In this document: piece after piece, positions 27,401-38,291 of the stretch
How the letters are laid out: every line of letters begins with the position of its first letter
How positions within the stretch are numbered: position 1 is the first letter of the stretch
NCBI GenBank assembly: GCA_033398695.1
Contig: CM065809.1
Coordinates: forward strand, 177,682,501 to 177,746,500
DNA: 64,000 bases
Origin: Orobanche coerulescens
Lineage: Eukaryota > Streptophyta > Magnoliopsida > Lamiales > Orobanchaceae
Direction of reading: 5' to 3'
Notes under the pieces: generated by a model
Database searches by the model: none
Seen by the model: only the letters and a program-made list of their open reading frames with translations
Told to the model about the DNA's origin: nothing
Program-made: the position numbers and the translations under genes

Positions 27401-30400
27401 AAGCAACACAGCATATGGTAATGATGTTTCAATAGAAGTATGATGACCTACAGGAAGATCTTATCATTACAAATTTAGGATTTCACCAGCTCCAGGAGAA
27501 ACTGGATACAAGATACAAGGTGATTACAAAATGCTTACACCAGGCAGCACAATGATTTGATCTCCCACAGAAAGACTGTGAGAGGGCACTTCGACAGTTG
27601 AGCTCGATTCTTCTGCAGTGCCATTAATAACAAGACGAGCTTTAGATGGTAAAATACTTAGAAGGCCAGTCATATCGCTGGTTGCCCTTATCTTGGCTCT
27701 CTGTTCAAGATTCCTCCCAAGTAAGACGAATGCTATCAGCATAACTGGTTCTTCGAAGAAAGTTTTCCATCCCTATGCAAACAAAAATTTATTTAAATCG
27801 ATTGCAGCTTTTAAGACCTCCACACAAAAATTCTGTACTACTTCAGGAAAATATAACTGAAAAGAAAAGAAAAAAAACTTATTTCCCCAAGGACCCCCCA
27901 ACATAATTTATTTAAATATTCATAATAGCTAACAGAGTAAAAGCATTGAATATAATACAACTATGATGACATTATCTTGCATTCCCAGCGGAACAAGCCA
28001 GATAAGATGAGGAATGTTACAAAAATTTATATGCTCCTTTGGAGGCCCAGGTGGGGGAGGTGTACAAAGGAACCTAGAATATAATCCAATGGTTGCACAG
28101 TCGAATCCACAAGTTCGACAGTGAAAGATGTTGGCTTGACCATTCTAGTTTCCTCTCTTGCTAGGACCCCATCCTTTTCACTTGAAAGATCAAGAAGACT
28201 ACAACCGAAAATGGATGAGAATGATTGTTTGACCTTTCACTGATTTTATCTTCAACATTACTGTTTCTTATGGGTGATCTAACCTTGGACGTGAAGGAAG
28301 TCACTTGTCGGACTTATGCAGCTACAGAGATTGGTCTGAAAATAAATTAAGCATGCAGCCTCAGGCTCTGCACAAATTGCCAGTTTCATTTGAAAGGAGC
28401 CTTAGTGCTCAAGATTGATTTAGTGTCTGCACATATTACTAAGCGCTGCATAAACATTACTACTTCCTGGGAGTAAACATTGATCATCATTATCATCAAC
28501 TGCACCTTAATCCCAACTATGTTAGGGTCGGTGGCACGAAGATTAAAGTGCCAATTAATTGTTGAAAATTAGTTAACACTATAATTCATGCAAAAGACAA
28601 AGCGGCAAAGTTTTACGCCGGATACCCTTCTTGCCGCAACCTTCATACGAAGGAGAAATGAAATGAAATTCCAAAACCATCAACATCATAGGTTTTTCTA
28701 GTTACATGGAAAATATCATGAGACGGTGATGAGTCGAGATAATTGCTATAGTCATGTCGCATTACGTGATTGATTTTATAAAATCATCACGTACATCATG
28801 GAACATGACTCCCTGTGGGTAAACATTTATGGAAACTAAAGATTCAAGTATTGAATAAATAAGGTAAATGATATAGTTTATGTTTCCAACACAGAAGTGC
28901 CATGATGTTTCGACTGAACTGATTTGTCTATACAGAAAATTAAACACGGAATTGAACTCATTTTTATCATTTCGTTCTATTATTACGTTCCCAGTATACT
29001 GATTCTGGGACCTTTTCCTATATTTATTAGAGCATTATAAATAAAACGAATCATTGACATAAATTTAGCACCGGACTGTTCCTGGTAATTGTGAACGTAG
29101 TGTAGCATCGGGGGAAATTGCTTGCAACTTTTTTTTTCTTTAAATCAATAAACCATCTAGGTTGAGGACAATTTACCAGTTTCGGAATAAAGACTGCCAC
29201 GGAACTGACAGCAAAGGATGACAAAGCCCCAAGACCAACTAGTGTATTCATATTAGGCCCCCCTCTAAGAAGACTTTTGAGACCATCCATAATAAGTTGG
29301 CGGCCAGGTCCAAACAATGTAAAAAGAGACAAAGACATGTGGAATCCTGTGGAGTGCAATGCATGAATCCATGCAGCCTTGGCTCCAAAAAAATGAGAGA
29401 GATGGCCGATAATGCACACGGTGCAGAGGGCCCAAGAAACGACAAGTCCACGACCTGTTAAATAGGCAAGTTTAAAATCAAGTGATGTGCCAAATAATGA
29501 GCAACAAGTAATTTCATCACATGCTCGTAGTCTTCGGAAATCTTAACTTGTCAATAATAGTAAACTGAAATTTTTTCTAAATTAAGTAAGTAATAAAAAA
29601 TTACATTTCGATCATTTTTAACCAAGCGCATATCCGTAATTGACTTCACGCAAAATCATAAATAATTTATTGAGAAATGTAGGGCTTCAACACACTCTTG
29701 ACTTTTACACCACAGATTCCTCTACAACTTCTATAATTTACATCAACAATGCACTTTTCGGATGAGATATATAATATGGAGGGGAAAGAAAAATATTACC
29801 ACTTTCTCTCAACAGCACGCGCTTCTCATTAATTTTCTTCTCAAATGTCTCATAGAAGTTCACCTTTCTTAAATCTGCAAACAACTAGGACACTGGGTAT
29901 TAATACTATAAACATGTATTCAAAAGGAATGAACCACCTGAGATCTTCTGGAAAAAGAACCTTATATTATTGCATTTCATGGTGCAACATAATTGCTAAG
30001 TCTATCTACTGATGCAATGGCGTAGTAAGCTGATCAGCAACGTACAGATCCCAGACACAGAGGAAGCAAATAGCATCTATATGATTTTAGCATAGCCCTT
30101 CTATATTCAAAAGAAAGAAGATTGCCAAAGTTTCATTTTCTTGGAATCATGGCCTGTGAATAACATATATACCAGTTTCTACATTCCTTCCCCCAACATA
30201 GGGAGTTCAAGTAAAAACTAGGGTATAAATATGGCTTAAAACAATATCACATCAGTCAGTTGCGGAATTTTATCATTGCAAATTTAAAATGCGCAAAGCC
30301 AAGATTTTGCAATTGAGGATGTCCTCGAAACTTCTCCTAAATGTCAGGACAAGCAATTGTTGCCTATTTGGATCTGTCCACCAACATCAGAGAAGCATTC

Positions 30401-33400
30401 TATTGCAGCAAGCAGTGGAATGGAGATGGCACAATAAAAAGCAGCTGATAGATCCAGATAATAAGTGAGATAATATATGGCATGTTTACTCTAGGATTCT
30501 AAATACTGGATTTAAATTTTGAATCCCAATACTCGTTTACTCTAAGACTCAAATTGCAAACCCAACCAACAACATTTCACGCATCATATATCTACTTTAT
30601 ATCACATCATCTTTTTCTTTCATCTTTTTATATTTAAAAATACAACTACTTCTCTCTCTCCTCTTTTTACATTTAAAAAAATACAACTACCCTTCTCTTT
30701 CATCTTTTTATATTTAAAAAAATACAACTACTTTCCTCTCTCCTCTTTTTATCTTTAAATAATACAATTAAATACTATATAATACTACATCATCCACTTT
30801 TCACTTTTCATCTACGGTAAGAAAAAAGTAAGGATTATGAATCCTAGAGTAAACAAGTATTCTCACTAATCACACGCACAGCATTTCCAATACTCAAGAT
30901 TCTAAATACCCGAATTCTAAATCCCAGCGAGTCCTAGAGAAAACATTCCCATAGACGGGCAAGGATTTATATTGATAATTGATTTTCGAACACACCGCCA
31001 TTTGTTCTCAAGACATTATGGCAAAGCAGCTAGCAGCTTCTCAAGTCAACAGATTGAGGGTACTTTGAGTCTGCGAACACTGCCTCGTGACTCACATAGG
31101 ACTAGAAGAAAGAATTACTGAACTGTAATAAGCGAATGGCAAGCAAAGAATAAAATCCCAAGTTTTTTTCACAGATACAAGATAAATAGAGCCAAAAAAA
31201 AAAGAGAAAAAAAACGAATTACTAACAAAAGATAAAAGAAAAATAAATCAGCTCCTCTCTCGCATTTACAACTCAACTTTTCATTTATTACGCTTTATTA
31301 TTTACATATTTCTTTTACATGCCAGTTACAAGGCTGACAGACATCTTAAAATTTCTGGAAACAGTACAGGTTAAATTCCTTGAGTAAATCATAAAAAAAA
31401 GGGTGAGAGAACTAAAGCGGGAGAGTCCTTGCCACCAGTCATGGAGCTTAATAAGCTCTTGTATTTGATGGTTTGGTCCGACCAGCAGTCAAGTCAATTT
31501 GAAACCAAACTGGGGGCTGTGACTTTTAGAAAAGCTTAAATGGAAACCAAAATGGAATTAAAAAAGAGACAAGTTAATTGTATGGTCTGTTTGTGAATTG
31601 TATTGTAGACTAGTTAGGATTAGCTAAGCTAGCACGAAACTGGTACAAACTGCTAAAAACTCCATGTTTAATTAAGATGTTTAAAACATATCGCCCATAT
31701 TAAGGTGTTAACAAGCAAATGCATTTGAGGTTATCATGATATCAATTTGCATTGCTATTAGACCCAGATCACACATAAAGGCATTCTACACAGAAGCCAT
31801 ATAAAATTGGCTACATTAACTTAAAAAGAAGAACATCACGTATGAAATAAAGCAGATAAATTAGAAAGAAAAACATTCAAGAGAAAAAGATAAAGCATGT
31901 CTCATTTTCCGTACAACTATTGGCCAAAACAAAACAAAACTCTGCTTTAGATTTCGCAACACACACACAAATGGAAGGTTCGTCTAGAAAGTGGTCATGC
32001 CTTAGACAGGTAGCATGATCATTTTCAGCCCTAACAGTATGTTCTTACAAAAGCTATTACATTATTCCAGAGAAATGAAGTCAATGTCAACTTAGGTGTG
32101 GAACAACAACATTTGCTATGGTAAAGCTGCTCAACAGGATAGCTACGCCTGCCTTCCACAAATCCACCACTAGTAGCTGAAGAAATGAACCTACTGATGA
32201 AAGGGCTGGTATTAGAATATCTTGAGACTGGATTTTTTGTATTATTTCAATAAAGAGGGTTGAAAGGGACTAGAATATACTACTGATCATGAATGGAGCT
32301 AAGACATACCATGAAGGTGAATGGTTGTTACAATAATCCATTGCATCCTACAACTGAATATCCCCATCGATAGCTCCCTGATCTGCCAATTTTCAAGGAA
32401 GCTATGCATAAGTTAATTAAGGCCAAACTAATTAGTGTTTTACTGTTAAATTTACTCACCCAGTAATTCAAAAAAGAAAGAGTAAAGGAAAGAGTGTTCA
32501 AAAATAAATTCTAATTTGAGAAATTACAAAACAAGATTAATGATCAGAATCCGGTCATCTACGAAAACAGAGACCTTATTCTGGACTCTAGGCTTTGCAC
32601 AAAAACAGCTTAGAATTAGGTCCACGCACTCTGTTTATAAAGATAGCAATATAGAACTTTTCCACTTGCCCGTTCATATTCATTCTTATGGCATGCAATC
32701 TTGTTTTATTTTTCTAGAAATAAAAAGCTTCCCCTTGGGAAAGGATACTACCACATTTTTTCTTATTCGGAATAGAACCACAGAAAATTTTATCTGCAGC
32801 ATGTTCACCCTTATTACTGTACAACTAGAACAAGAAAGACATTCAGAGCAAAGTTGCAAGGATTCTTGTAATTCACAACCATTCACTATTCACCAACAGA
32901 CTTATCCTTAAGAATGAACCTAGACATTAAAAGCACCTATGTGATGAGAGACCACTACTATGGATTGCTTCCTCACACTATCATATTGCAATACAAGGAC
33001 CAGATAAGGGTATCCAGCGAAACAAAACAGCAAAGTCAAACCAACATTTTCTGGGGGATGAACATCAACCGGAACTTCCACTCCAGTATGGTCTACAACA
33101 ATGAATGGTGTTCACCTCATGAAAGTTCTCCAATCATCAGTTATATGTTCTTGGCATCAGTTATATGTTCTTGGCATAGTCAAAATTAGAATGAACATAA
33201 GCAGCTTAAAGAATTGCAAAAAAAGAAAAAAAATGAATCATCCAACTAATAGATACCAAAGTGCAGACCTCTAAGATTAGATTTGAAACCGCAATTAGTC
33301 AAGTGTTTCGCAAGAGCTTCTCCTATATCCTTTTTCCAGTTAGGTACCACTTTGGCTTCAGATGCAGGCCATACAATTGCTGTCTCAGTAGTGAGATTTA

Positions 33401-35074
33401 CACTAGCGGAAGAAACCTGCGGCTGTTCGTATAGGATCGGTATAAATTAGACATTACATTGGTAGTGAACAAGATTTCTACAGAACTTTGGAGAAGAAAA
33501 AGGACAAGATCGTCTGTATCAACAAGGACGGATCTAGCCCACCCCCCACCCACAAATTTTGAAAGTGTGTACTAAATATAGTAGTAATTTTATATCTGTA
33601 CAAAAATTTATAAGGATTTGCCCCCTGAAACCTGCTATCGCCCTCCAAATTTTTTGAAAAATGTACTACATGTAGCAGTAATTATTTCTTGCCCCCCCCC
33701 CCCCTCTACCAACCTGACATCGTGGCTCCATCCATGTTTATCAGTAAACTTCTACCAACCATGTCAACAATCATCCTCATCTTAACTATCCTGCCTAAAG
33801 TAAGTATATATCGAATAAATCAACAATAAATTCTAAAAAATTAATACAAACATCATCATAACATCATAACCAGGGGATTTAGAACTTTTTATATTTTTTA
33901 TGGTTTAGAAAGTTGATGGCATAAATTTGCATCTCCACTAAAATAGGCAACTGGGACATAGACATTCGAACAAATTACCAAAAAATCAGCCTCAATGCAA
34001 TGTCATTTACTCAAATAGCTGGTGCACCCAAGCCCCGTTTTTCCTTTCAGGAATTGTCACAGTTTTGTTCTTACGTAATGAGTCAAATCAATAAATAGCA
34101 GAAAGCCACTATATGACACGCAGGGAGGAGTACCATTTTTTTTAATAAGAAACCAAAGGACACATAATTTTTGTCAAATTTATAAAGGGCATGCACAAGA
34201 AGAAACTTTTTGTAGCACCAGTTATTGTGAAAATGCAATATATACCAAATCAGCAAAATTTCAGCATTTAGCTTATTTTATTCTCCAAGTTTCTTATGGA
34301 AAAATAAAAGGAAAAAAAGACGAAAAAAAGAACCAAAAAAAATCTGCAAGACGCCTGGATTTGTATAAATGCACCATGAATTACAAGAACTTACTTGACT
34401 TTCTAAAATTCTTTTCACACTTGCAGCGCATCCCCCACATGTCATCCCCTGCACCATCAGTAAGTAAATTCCCAAAAGGGGAATAAGCCCAATAACAAAC
34501 TCACTTGTGTAACAAAAGCAAATAATATTTTTGAACCACACACAGACACACACACATCTAGTTGAGTTCGAATTTTAAACACATCGGAAAAAATGACTGC
34601 CACGCAAAAATAGCAGTATAAAAATAACTCGAGTGAAGTGCTTACTCCAACATCAAGAATGATGACATCAGAACTTAAAGCAGAAGCATCCGCAGCCCCC
34701 GGAACAACGGGGCTCGGCTTAGCGTCTCCACCCTCTGCCGCACCATCACCCCCGCCGCCTCCACCGGCTCCACCATCAATGCCACCAGACCCCCCTGCGC
34801 CTGCCGAAAATGACGCCGCAGATCTCACGACAAACTGCAATCGCTTCCGATGCAAGTCCGGCGAAACCAATCCCCGCACCAAGGAACCCGGACAGAACCT
34901 GCTCGACTCGACGCATCGACTGAGATTCAGGTGAGAGAGCTGACATTGGCGACCGGTTGATAAGCGGCGGTGGAGTTGGACCACGATAGGAAAGGAATAG
35001 GAATTGAGAGATTTGGAGACGGACAAGATCGACATCGTCGTAGAAGCACCAACTGAGAGCATTGTTGACTCCAT
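15406..35074 (-). CDS. PAA1: Chloroplast copper-transporting P1B-type ATPase PAA1/HMA6
   Basis: Pumps copper across the chloroplast envelope to supply stromal copper enzymes and plastocyanin. Seventeen exons on the - strand: 35074-34646, 34448-34395, 33416-33269, 29874-29800, 29454-29177, 27772-27539, 27320-27222, 26121-25972, 25024-24878, 24660-24610, 24509-24337, 18558-18420, 18327-18230, 17988-17745, 17195-16992, 16355-16275 and 15630-15406. They total 2829 nt (942 aa; Arabidopsis about 949), and every junction keeps phase. A Ser/Arg-rich transit peptide precedes a Gly-rich linker. Motifs: copper-binding GMTCGGC 144-150, TGEP 428-431, CPC 542-544, phosphorylated Asp in DKTGT 586-590, HP 640-641, GDGIND 801-806, YN 866-867 and MGLSS 895-899. 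The CPC, YN and MxxSS set marks the Cu+ (P1B-1) class. Several introns hold transposons but no exon is damaged, so the gene should be functional. Confidence 0.96.
16178..16241. repeat. SINE-like repeat fragment
   Basis: CAACAACATGTGACC followed by TAATCCCAAATGAGGTCAGC resembles the conserved end of a dispersed plant repeat whose core reads AATCCCAACTAGTTGGGGTC. A second diverged relative is near 28508. Both lie in or beside PAA1 introns. Confidence 0.3.
16386..16734. mobile_element. 349-bp hAT-like element in PAA1 intron 15
   Basis: The element is flanked by a perfect 8-bp duplication, ACCAAGCA (16378-16385 and 16735-16742), the length expected for hAT transposition. Its ends share the inverted motif GAAGCAC-NN-GCAC. 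The interior has repeated GGACACG and ACCCGT words and no coding capacity. It lies just inside the acceptor side of exon 16. Confidence 0.55.
18675..19047 (+). repeat. 5' LTR of the copia element
   Basis: 373 bp, with TG...CA ends. The primer-binding site TGGTATCAGAGC follows two bases later. Confidence 0.88.
19050..19061 (+). other. Primer-binding site (initiator-Met tRNA)
   Basis: TGGTATCAGAGC matches the 3' end of plant initiator methionine tRNA, the usual primer of plant LTR elements. Confidence 0.88.
19395..22495 (+). pseudogene. Degenerate copia gag-pol
   Basis: Pieces appear in copia order. A gag tail with a zinc knuckle lies at 19574-19615; its His codon has become Asp. The protease has its DSG active site near 19815, then a GAG-pre-integrase segment near 20205. 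Only part of the integrase core remains (about 20465-20640). Reverse transcriptase spans about 21150-21990, with YVDDLIII near 21635, and an RNase H region ends near 22495. Most of gag and the later integrase are deleted. Stops and frameshifts separate the pieces, so it cannot be autonomous. Confidence 0.88.
22554..22918 (+). repeat. 3' LTR of the copia element (end eroded)
   Basis: About 365 bp, collinear with the 5' LTR but with a 9-bp deletion and the last few bases missing. The purine tract GAGGGGG lies directly upstream. Confidence 0.85.
23679..23852. repeat. 87-bp tandem duplication in PAA1 intron 11
   Basis: Copies starting at 23679 and 23766 share GATTACATGATAGATGTATT and AAAAGAGTCGCCTCC, with about 6 differences. 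Confidence 0.8.
25582..25934. mobile_element. 353-bp hAT MITE in PAA1 intron 8
   Basis: Terminal inverted repeats CAATGTTTGAAAAAG and CTTTTTCAAACACTG are flanked by 8-bp duplications ATACAACG and ATACAAGG (7 of 8 identical). CAGTGTTT-type ends with an 8-bp duplication are characteristic of hAT. It sits only about 30 bp from the donor of exon 8. No coding capacity. Confidence 0.75.
28471..28541. repeat. SINE-like repeat fragment in PAA1 intron 5
   Basis: TTAATCCCAACTATGTTAGG followed by GTCGG resembles the dispersed plant repeat noted at 16178. The match is by eye only. Confidence 0.3.
30482..30946. mobile_element. 465-bp MITE candidate in PAA1 intron 3
   Basis: ATGTTTACTCTAGGATTC at the left and the inverse of ATGTTTTCTCTAGGACTC at the right match at 16 of 18 positions. 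Subterminal copies of the same words occur inside. The core has about four 50-60-bp repeats containing AATACAACTAC and CTCTCTCCTC. No clear target-site duplication. Confidence 0.5.
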
Positions 35075-35085
35075 TTCCGTTCTTC

Positions 35086-35091
<6 letters not shown>

Positions 35092-35116
<25 letters not shown>
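35092..35116 (-). repeat. (GA)n tract in the PAA1 5' UTR
   Basis: An uninterrupted CT run on the + strand reads as (GA)n about 20 bp upstream of the PAA1 start codon. GA/CT repeats are frequent in plant 5' UTRs and can bind BPC-type factors; any role here is inference. Confidence 0.6.
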
Positions 35117-35510
35117 ACGATGTTTGTGAAGATGTTTCTTGCTCAGTTAAGCGAACCGTTGCACAGAGAGTTGGTCAATCTATATTATCTAAAAACTGAA
35201 TCCCTTAATTTAATGTGCAACAGAATGCGTATAAACGCCAGACGGCAGATAACGTAGTTTATGCAACACCCATCATATATGAATCCCACTCATTAACATC
35301 TACAACCTTGAATGTTTATACGGTTATAGAATATGAAAGGGCTTCACTTTTGTAACCTCAAACCAGCTGCAATTACATTCCTATTATTAAATGTATGCTG
35401 CATAAATGAGGTGTCACGCCTGTTGGCTTTTCACAATACTTTTCACAAATTGTGAGTGACTCCAAGAGCCACAAGATTGCCTTGATTGGCTTTGTACCTG
35501 TGAGGAAATT

Positions 35511-35740
35511 TTGGAGTTCAGAAGCGTTCCCACAGATCGCCGAGTCGCACTGGCGGCGAAGCACCTCCGCGGACGTGCGTCAGTCTGGTGGAGTTGCCTA
35601 AAAAAATACAGATCTCATCGCCTTAAACCGAAAATCATCGCATGGCAAAAGTTTACAAAACATTTCACACGAAAATTCATCCCCACAAACACACATCTAC
35701 ACCAAAAAGTGCAGAATATCAGCACAGCCGCCTCGCCCAT
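35511..35740 (+). pseudogene. Retrotransposon gag fragment, copy 1
   Basis: The frame reads LRGRASVWW and later FTKHFTRKFIP, which matches the core of the plant retrotransposon gag domain (PF03732 type). In the family the conserved Trp pair follows LRGxAxxWW. Only this core remains, without zinc knuckle or pol. Confidence 0.7.
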
Positions 35741-36032
35741 TGAACGGCGTTCGTACTATTTTGTTTCTCGGAGGAAATTACAGCCCATTGGCGCCGCCCC
35801 ACTACCCGATCGGCGGCCACACCGCTTCGTCGTCTACAACCTTGAATGTTTATACGGTTATAGAACATGAAAGGGCTTCACTTTTGTAACCTCAAACCAG
35901 CTGCAATTACATTCCTATTATTAAATGTATGCTGCATAAATGAGGTGTCACGCCTGTTGGCTTTTCACAAATTGTGAGTGACTCCAAGAGCCACAAGATT
36001 GCCTTGATTGGCTTTGTACCTGTGAGGAAATT

Positions 36033-36250
36033 TTGGAGTTCAGAAGCGTTCCCACAGATCGCCGAGTCGCACTGGCGGCGAAGCACCTCCGCGGATGTGC
36101 GTCAGTCTGGTGGAGTTGCCTAAAAAAATACAGATCTCATCGCCTTAAACCGAAAATCATCGCATGGCAAAAGTTTACAAAATATTTCACACGAAAATTC
36201 ATCCCCACAAACACACATCTACACCAAAAAGTGCAGAATATCAAGACAAA
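36033..36250 (+). pseudogene. Retrotransposon gag fragment, copy 2
   Basis: Nearly identical to the fragment 522 bp upstream, with Arg changed to Cys in LRGCASVWW. It arose with the tandem duplication. Confidence 0.7.
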
Positions 36251-36418
36251 TAGCCTCGCCCATCAACGGCGTTCGTACTATTTTGTTTCTGAGGAAATTC
36301 TGCCCTTGCGCGCGCCCCACTACCCGACGGCGGCCTCACCGCTTGGTCGCTTCACGTCGTGACGGACCCCGAGTCTTATTCGATCACCGGACTACTTCAG
36401 ACGACGCCTTGAGGAAAA

Positions 36419-36955
36419 ATGGTGCTCAGATCTTATCAAGCGGCCAGGAAGCGATTTGGAAAGTCGGGCGCTAATGCCCTAACCCAAGAGAATGGGCCTT
36501 TTCCTTTTGGTGAGCAATTCTTATTTGGGCCTTCTATTGATAATTTTAATAATGTTGAGTTGCTGCCCCTTATTCTTGATGATGAATGTAGCCAGTGTGG
36601 GCTTACGAATTTGAGTGAAGTGAATGGACCTTCACTTGAGTTAATTAATTGGGAACTAGAGCAACTTGGGCTTCAAGTTGTTGTACCAGTGAATTATTTT
36701 GAAGGTGTTAATGATAATGGGCCAATTTTTTCTGATGAGTCTGAAGATTATGTCGAAATTTTTGGTTATGATGGGCGACCTATATTTGATGAGGAACATG
36801 CCATTAGTGAAATTCATTTTTTTTGGATGATCCTATTTATGATACTGAGTCCGATGAAGATTTGTGTTCAATTGTTTTTCCGGGCTCTAACGAGGTATTT
36901 TCAGTTTATGATACGAAATACGAAGATGCTTAAATTTCAAAAAAAAAATGCTTAG
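36419..36955 (+). pseudogene. Acidic open frame, probably the gag tail region
   Basis: The first ~130 codons encode an acidic stretch with FSDESEDYVEIFGYDG and PIFDEEH. After a run of eight T (36817-36824) the acidic character moves to another frame (DTESDEDLCS), which ends at TAA 36931-36933. The change of frame at a homopolymer points to a one-base slip. The segment follows directly on the second gag copy, so it may be the acidic tail of the same retroelement. It could also be an unrelated gene fragment. Confidence 0.45.
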
Positions 36956-37239
36956 ACCTTATATTTTTATATGGGGTTAACTTACCTCCTTTACAAAGTA
37001 TGTAAAATACCTCATTTTCTTTAAAAAAAAATAAACCAACAAGGACTAAACAAAGATAGCAGGGGCCTAATTATAACTTTATTAAAAAAATTACAACACA
37101 AAGCATGTAATTTTCCCTTTTTACATTTATAAAAAGATCTCATATATAATTAAAATTTTACTACACGCGTAAATAAATAATCAATAATAATCAACCAGCA
37201 TATGCTGCGTATGCACGAACATAATTATTCAATAATCAG

Positions 37240-37272
37240 CCCGTGCAACGCACGGGTTGTATAAAGCCTCGT
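37240..37272 (+). mobile_element. Helitron-like 3' hairpin end
   Basis: CCCGTGCAACGCACGGG is a near-perfect GC hairpin, followed 11 nt later by CTCGT. It is the cleanest copy of the recurring terminal signature. Confidence 0.4.
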
Positions 37273-37380
37273 AAAAAGAAAAACTGAGTAGCATGTCGAA
37301 TCATCCCACTTTTTCAGTATTTAATAAATAAAAAAAAACTTTAATTAAAAATTAACGAACAAATACTTTTTTTTCTTTTT

Positions 37381-37485
37381 TTTTAAAAAAAAAATCCCCC
37401 ACCCTCTTCCTTACAATGAGAATCGAACCTAGGACCTCTAACTCTGTGGAAAGCTCTCTAACCACTAAGCCATTCGATGTTCTCA
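37381..37485 (-). mobile_element. tRNA-derived SINE candidate
   Basis: On the - strand TGGCTTAGTGGTTAGAG (37472-37456) fits a pol III A box and GGTTCGATTCT (37429-37419) a B box. They are about 30 bp apart and followed by a T-rich stretch. The acceptor and T stems do not pair well, so this is a tRNA-derived repeat or tRNA pseudogene rather than a working tRNA. Confidence 0.5.
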
Positions 37486-37625
37486 AAATACTTAACAAAA
37501 AGAAAAGAACAAATAAATCTATATCAGGTTTTTTTGATCAGAAATCTATATCATGTTAAACTCAATAAAAGTGTATTATTAACAATAATAATAAGATGAT
37601 ACATCTTATCTTATCTTACCTTCTT

Positions 37626-37830
37626 ATCTATACTATATAATACTTATCACCCTTAATTTAACGTGGAAGGGAAATTAATTGTAACTTTTAATTGTAAATA
37701 TATGAACAGACTATTTTAATTGTAACTTTATACTATATAATACTTATCCCCTTAATTTAATGTGGAAGGGGGATTTAATTGTAACTTTTAATTGTAAATA
37801 TATGAAGAGACTATTTTAATTGTAACTTTT
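37626..37830. repeat. About 105-bp tandem duplication
   Basis: Two copies begin with TATACTATATAATACTTATC and share GTAACTTTTAATTGTAAAT. The start resembles the TC-rich 5' end of plant Helitrons, and hairpins with CGCACGGGTT lie downstream at 37982 and 38203. Confidence 0.65.
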
Positions 37831-38202
37831 AATGTAAATAAACTAATTTAAATACAAAAGTTATGATAAACATCACAATGCAAATGCACCTTCTAATACA
37901 CAAGGTGATTAAAATGAACTTTTAAATGATAGTATAAATTACAAGATTGTTAAATTTTAGCTATGAAATCTTAGATACAATCGGTGCATCGCACGGGTTG
38001 AATAAACCAAAAACAACCTCGGAGCAACATACGGGTTAGTAAAGACTCATTTCATATAACTAATTACATAGACTAAAATAAAAGGACAATAAGAATAAAA
38101 AAACATATAAATTTCTCTAAAAGGCATTTAAATTCTGCCATCTGCTCATTGAACTGTCTGCCCCAACATTACGTACAAAACACGTAGATATTCAACCAAA
38201 GA

Positions 38203-38234
38203 CCGTACATCGCACGGGTTGGATAATACCTCGT
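38203..38234 (+). mobile_element. Helitron-like 3' hairpin end
   Basis: CCGTACATCGCACGG followed by CTCGT at 38230. Together with the TC-rich start at 37626 it could bound a ~0.6-kb non-autonomous element. The boundaries are not proven. Confidence 0.35.
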
Positions 38235-38291
38235 ATATATAAATATTAAGTCTTCATATTTATTGTGAAGTTTTAAAGGTTGAGTTCCATG

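Larger units (their letters stand above)
35299..36346 (+). repeat. 534-bp tandem duplication carrying gag fragments
   Basis: Two highly similar units, 35299-35832 and about 35833-36346, begin with CTACAACCTTGAATGTTTAT. Each includes a gag-like coding stretch. Differences are a few substitutions and short indels, among them a missing 9-bp block near 35437. The left edge is only about 225 bp from the PAA1 start codon. Confidence 0.85.
36956..38291. other. AT-rich region with Helitron-like and SINE-like remnants
   Basis: No coding signal. It contains hairpin ends, a tandem repeat and a tRNA-like unit, listed separately. Confidence 0.5.

Noticed and set aside
34638..34934. Pro-rich open frame on the + strand
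   Set aside because: It is the antisense shadow of the Gly-rich linker in PAA1 exon 1.
37400..37485. A functional tRNA gene
   Set aside because: A and B boxes are present but the acceptor and T stems do not pair.
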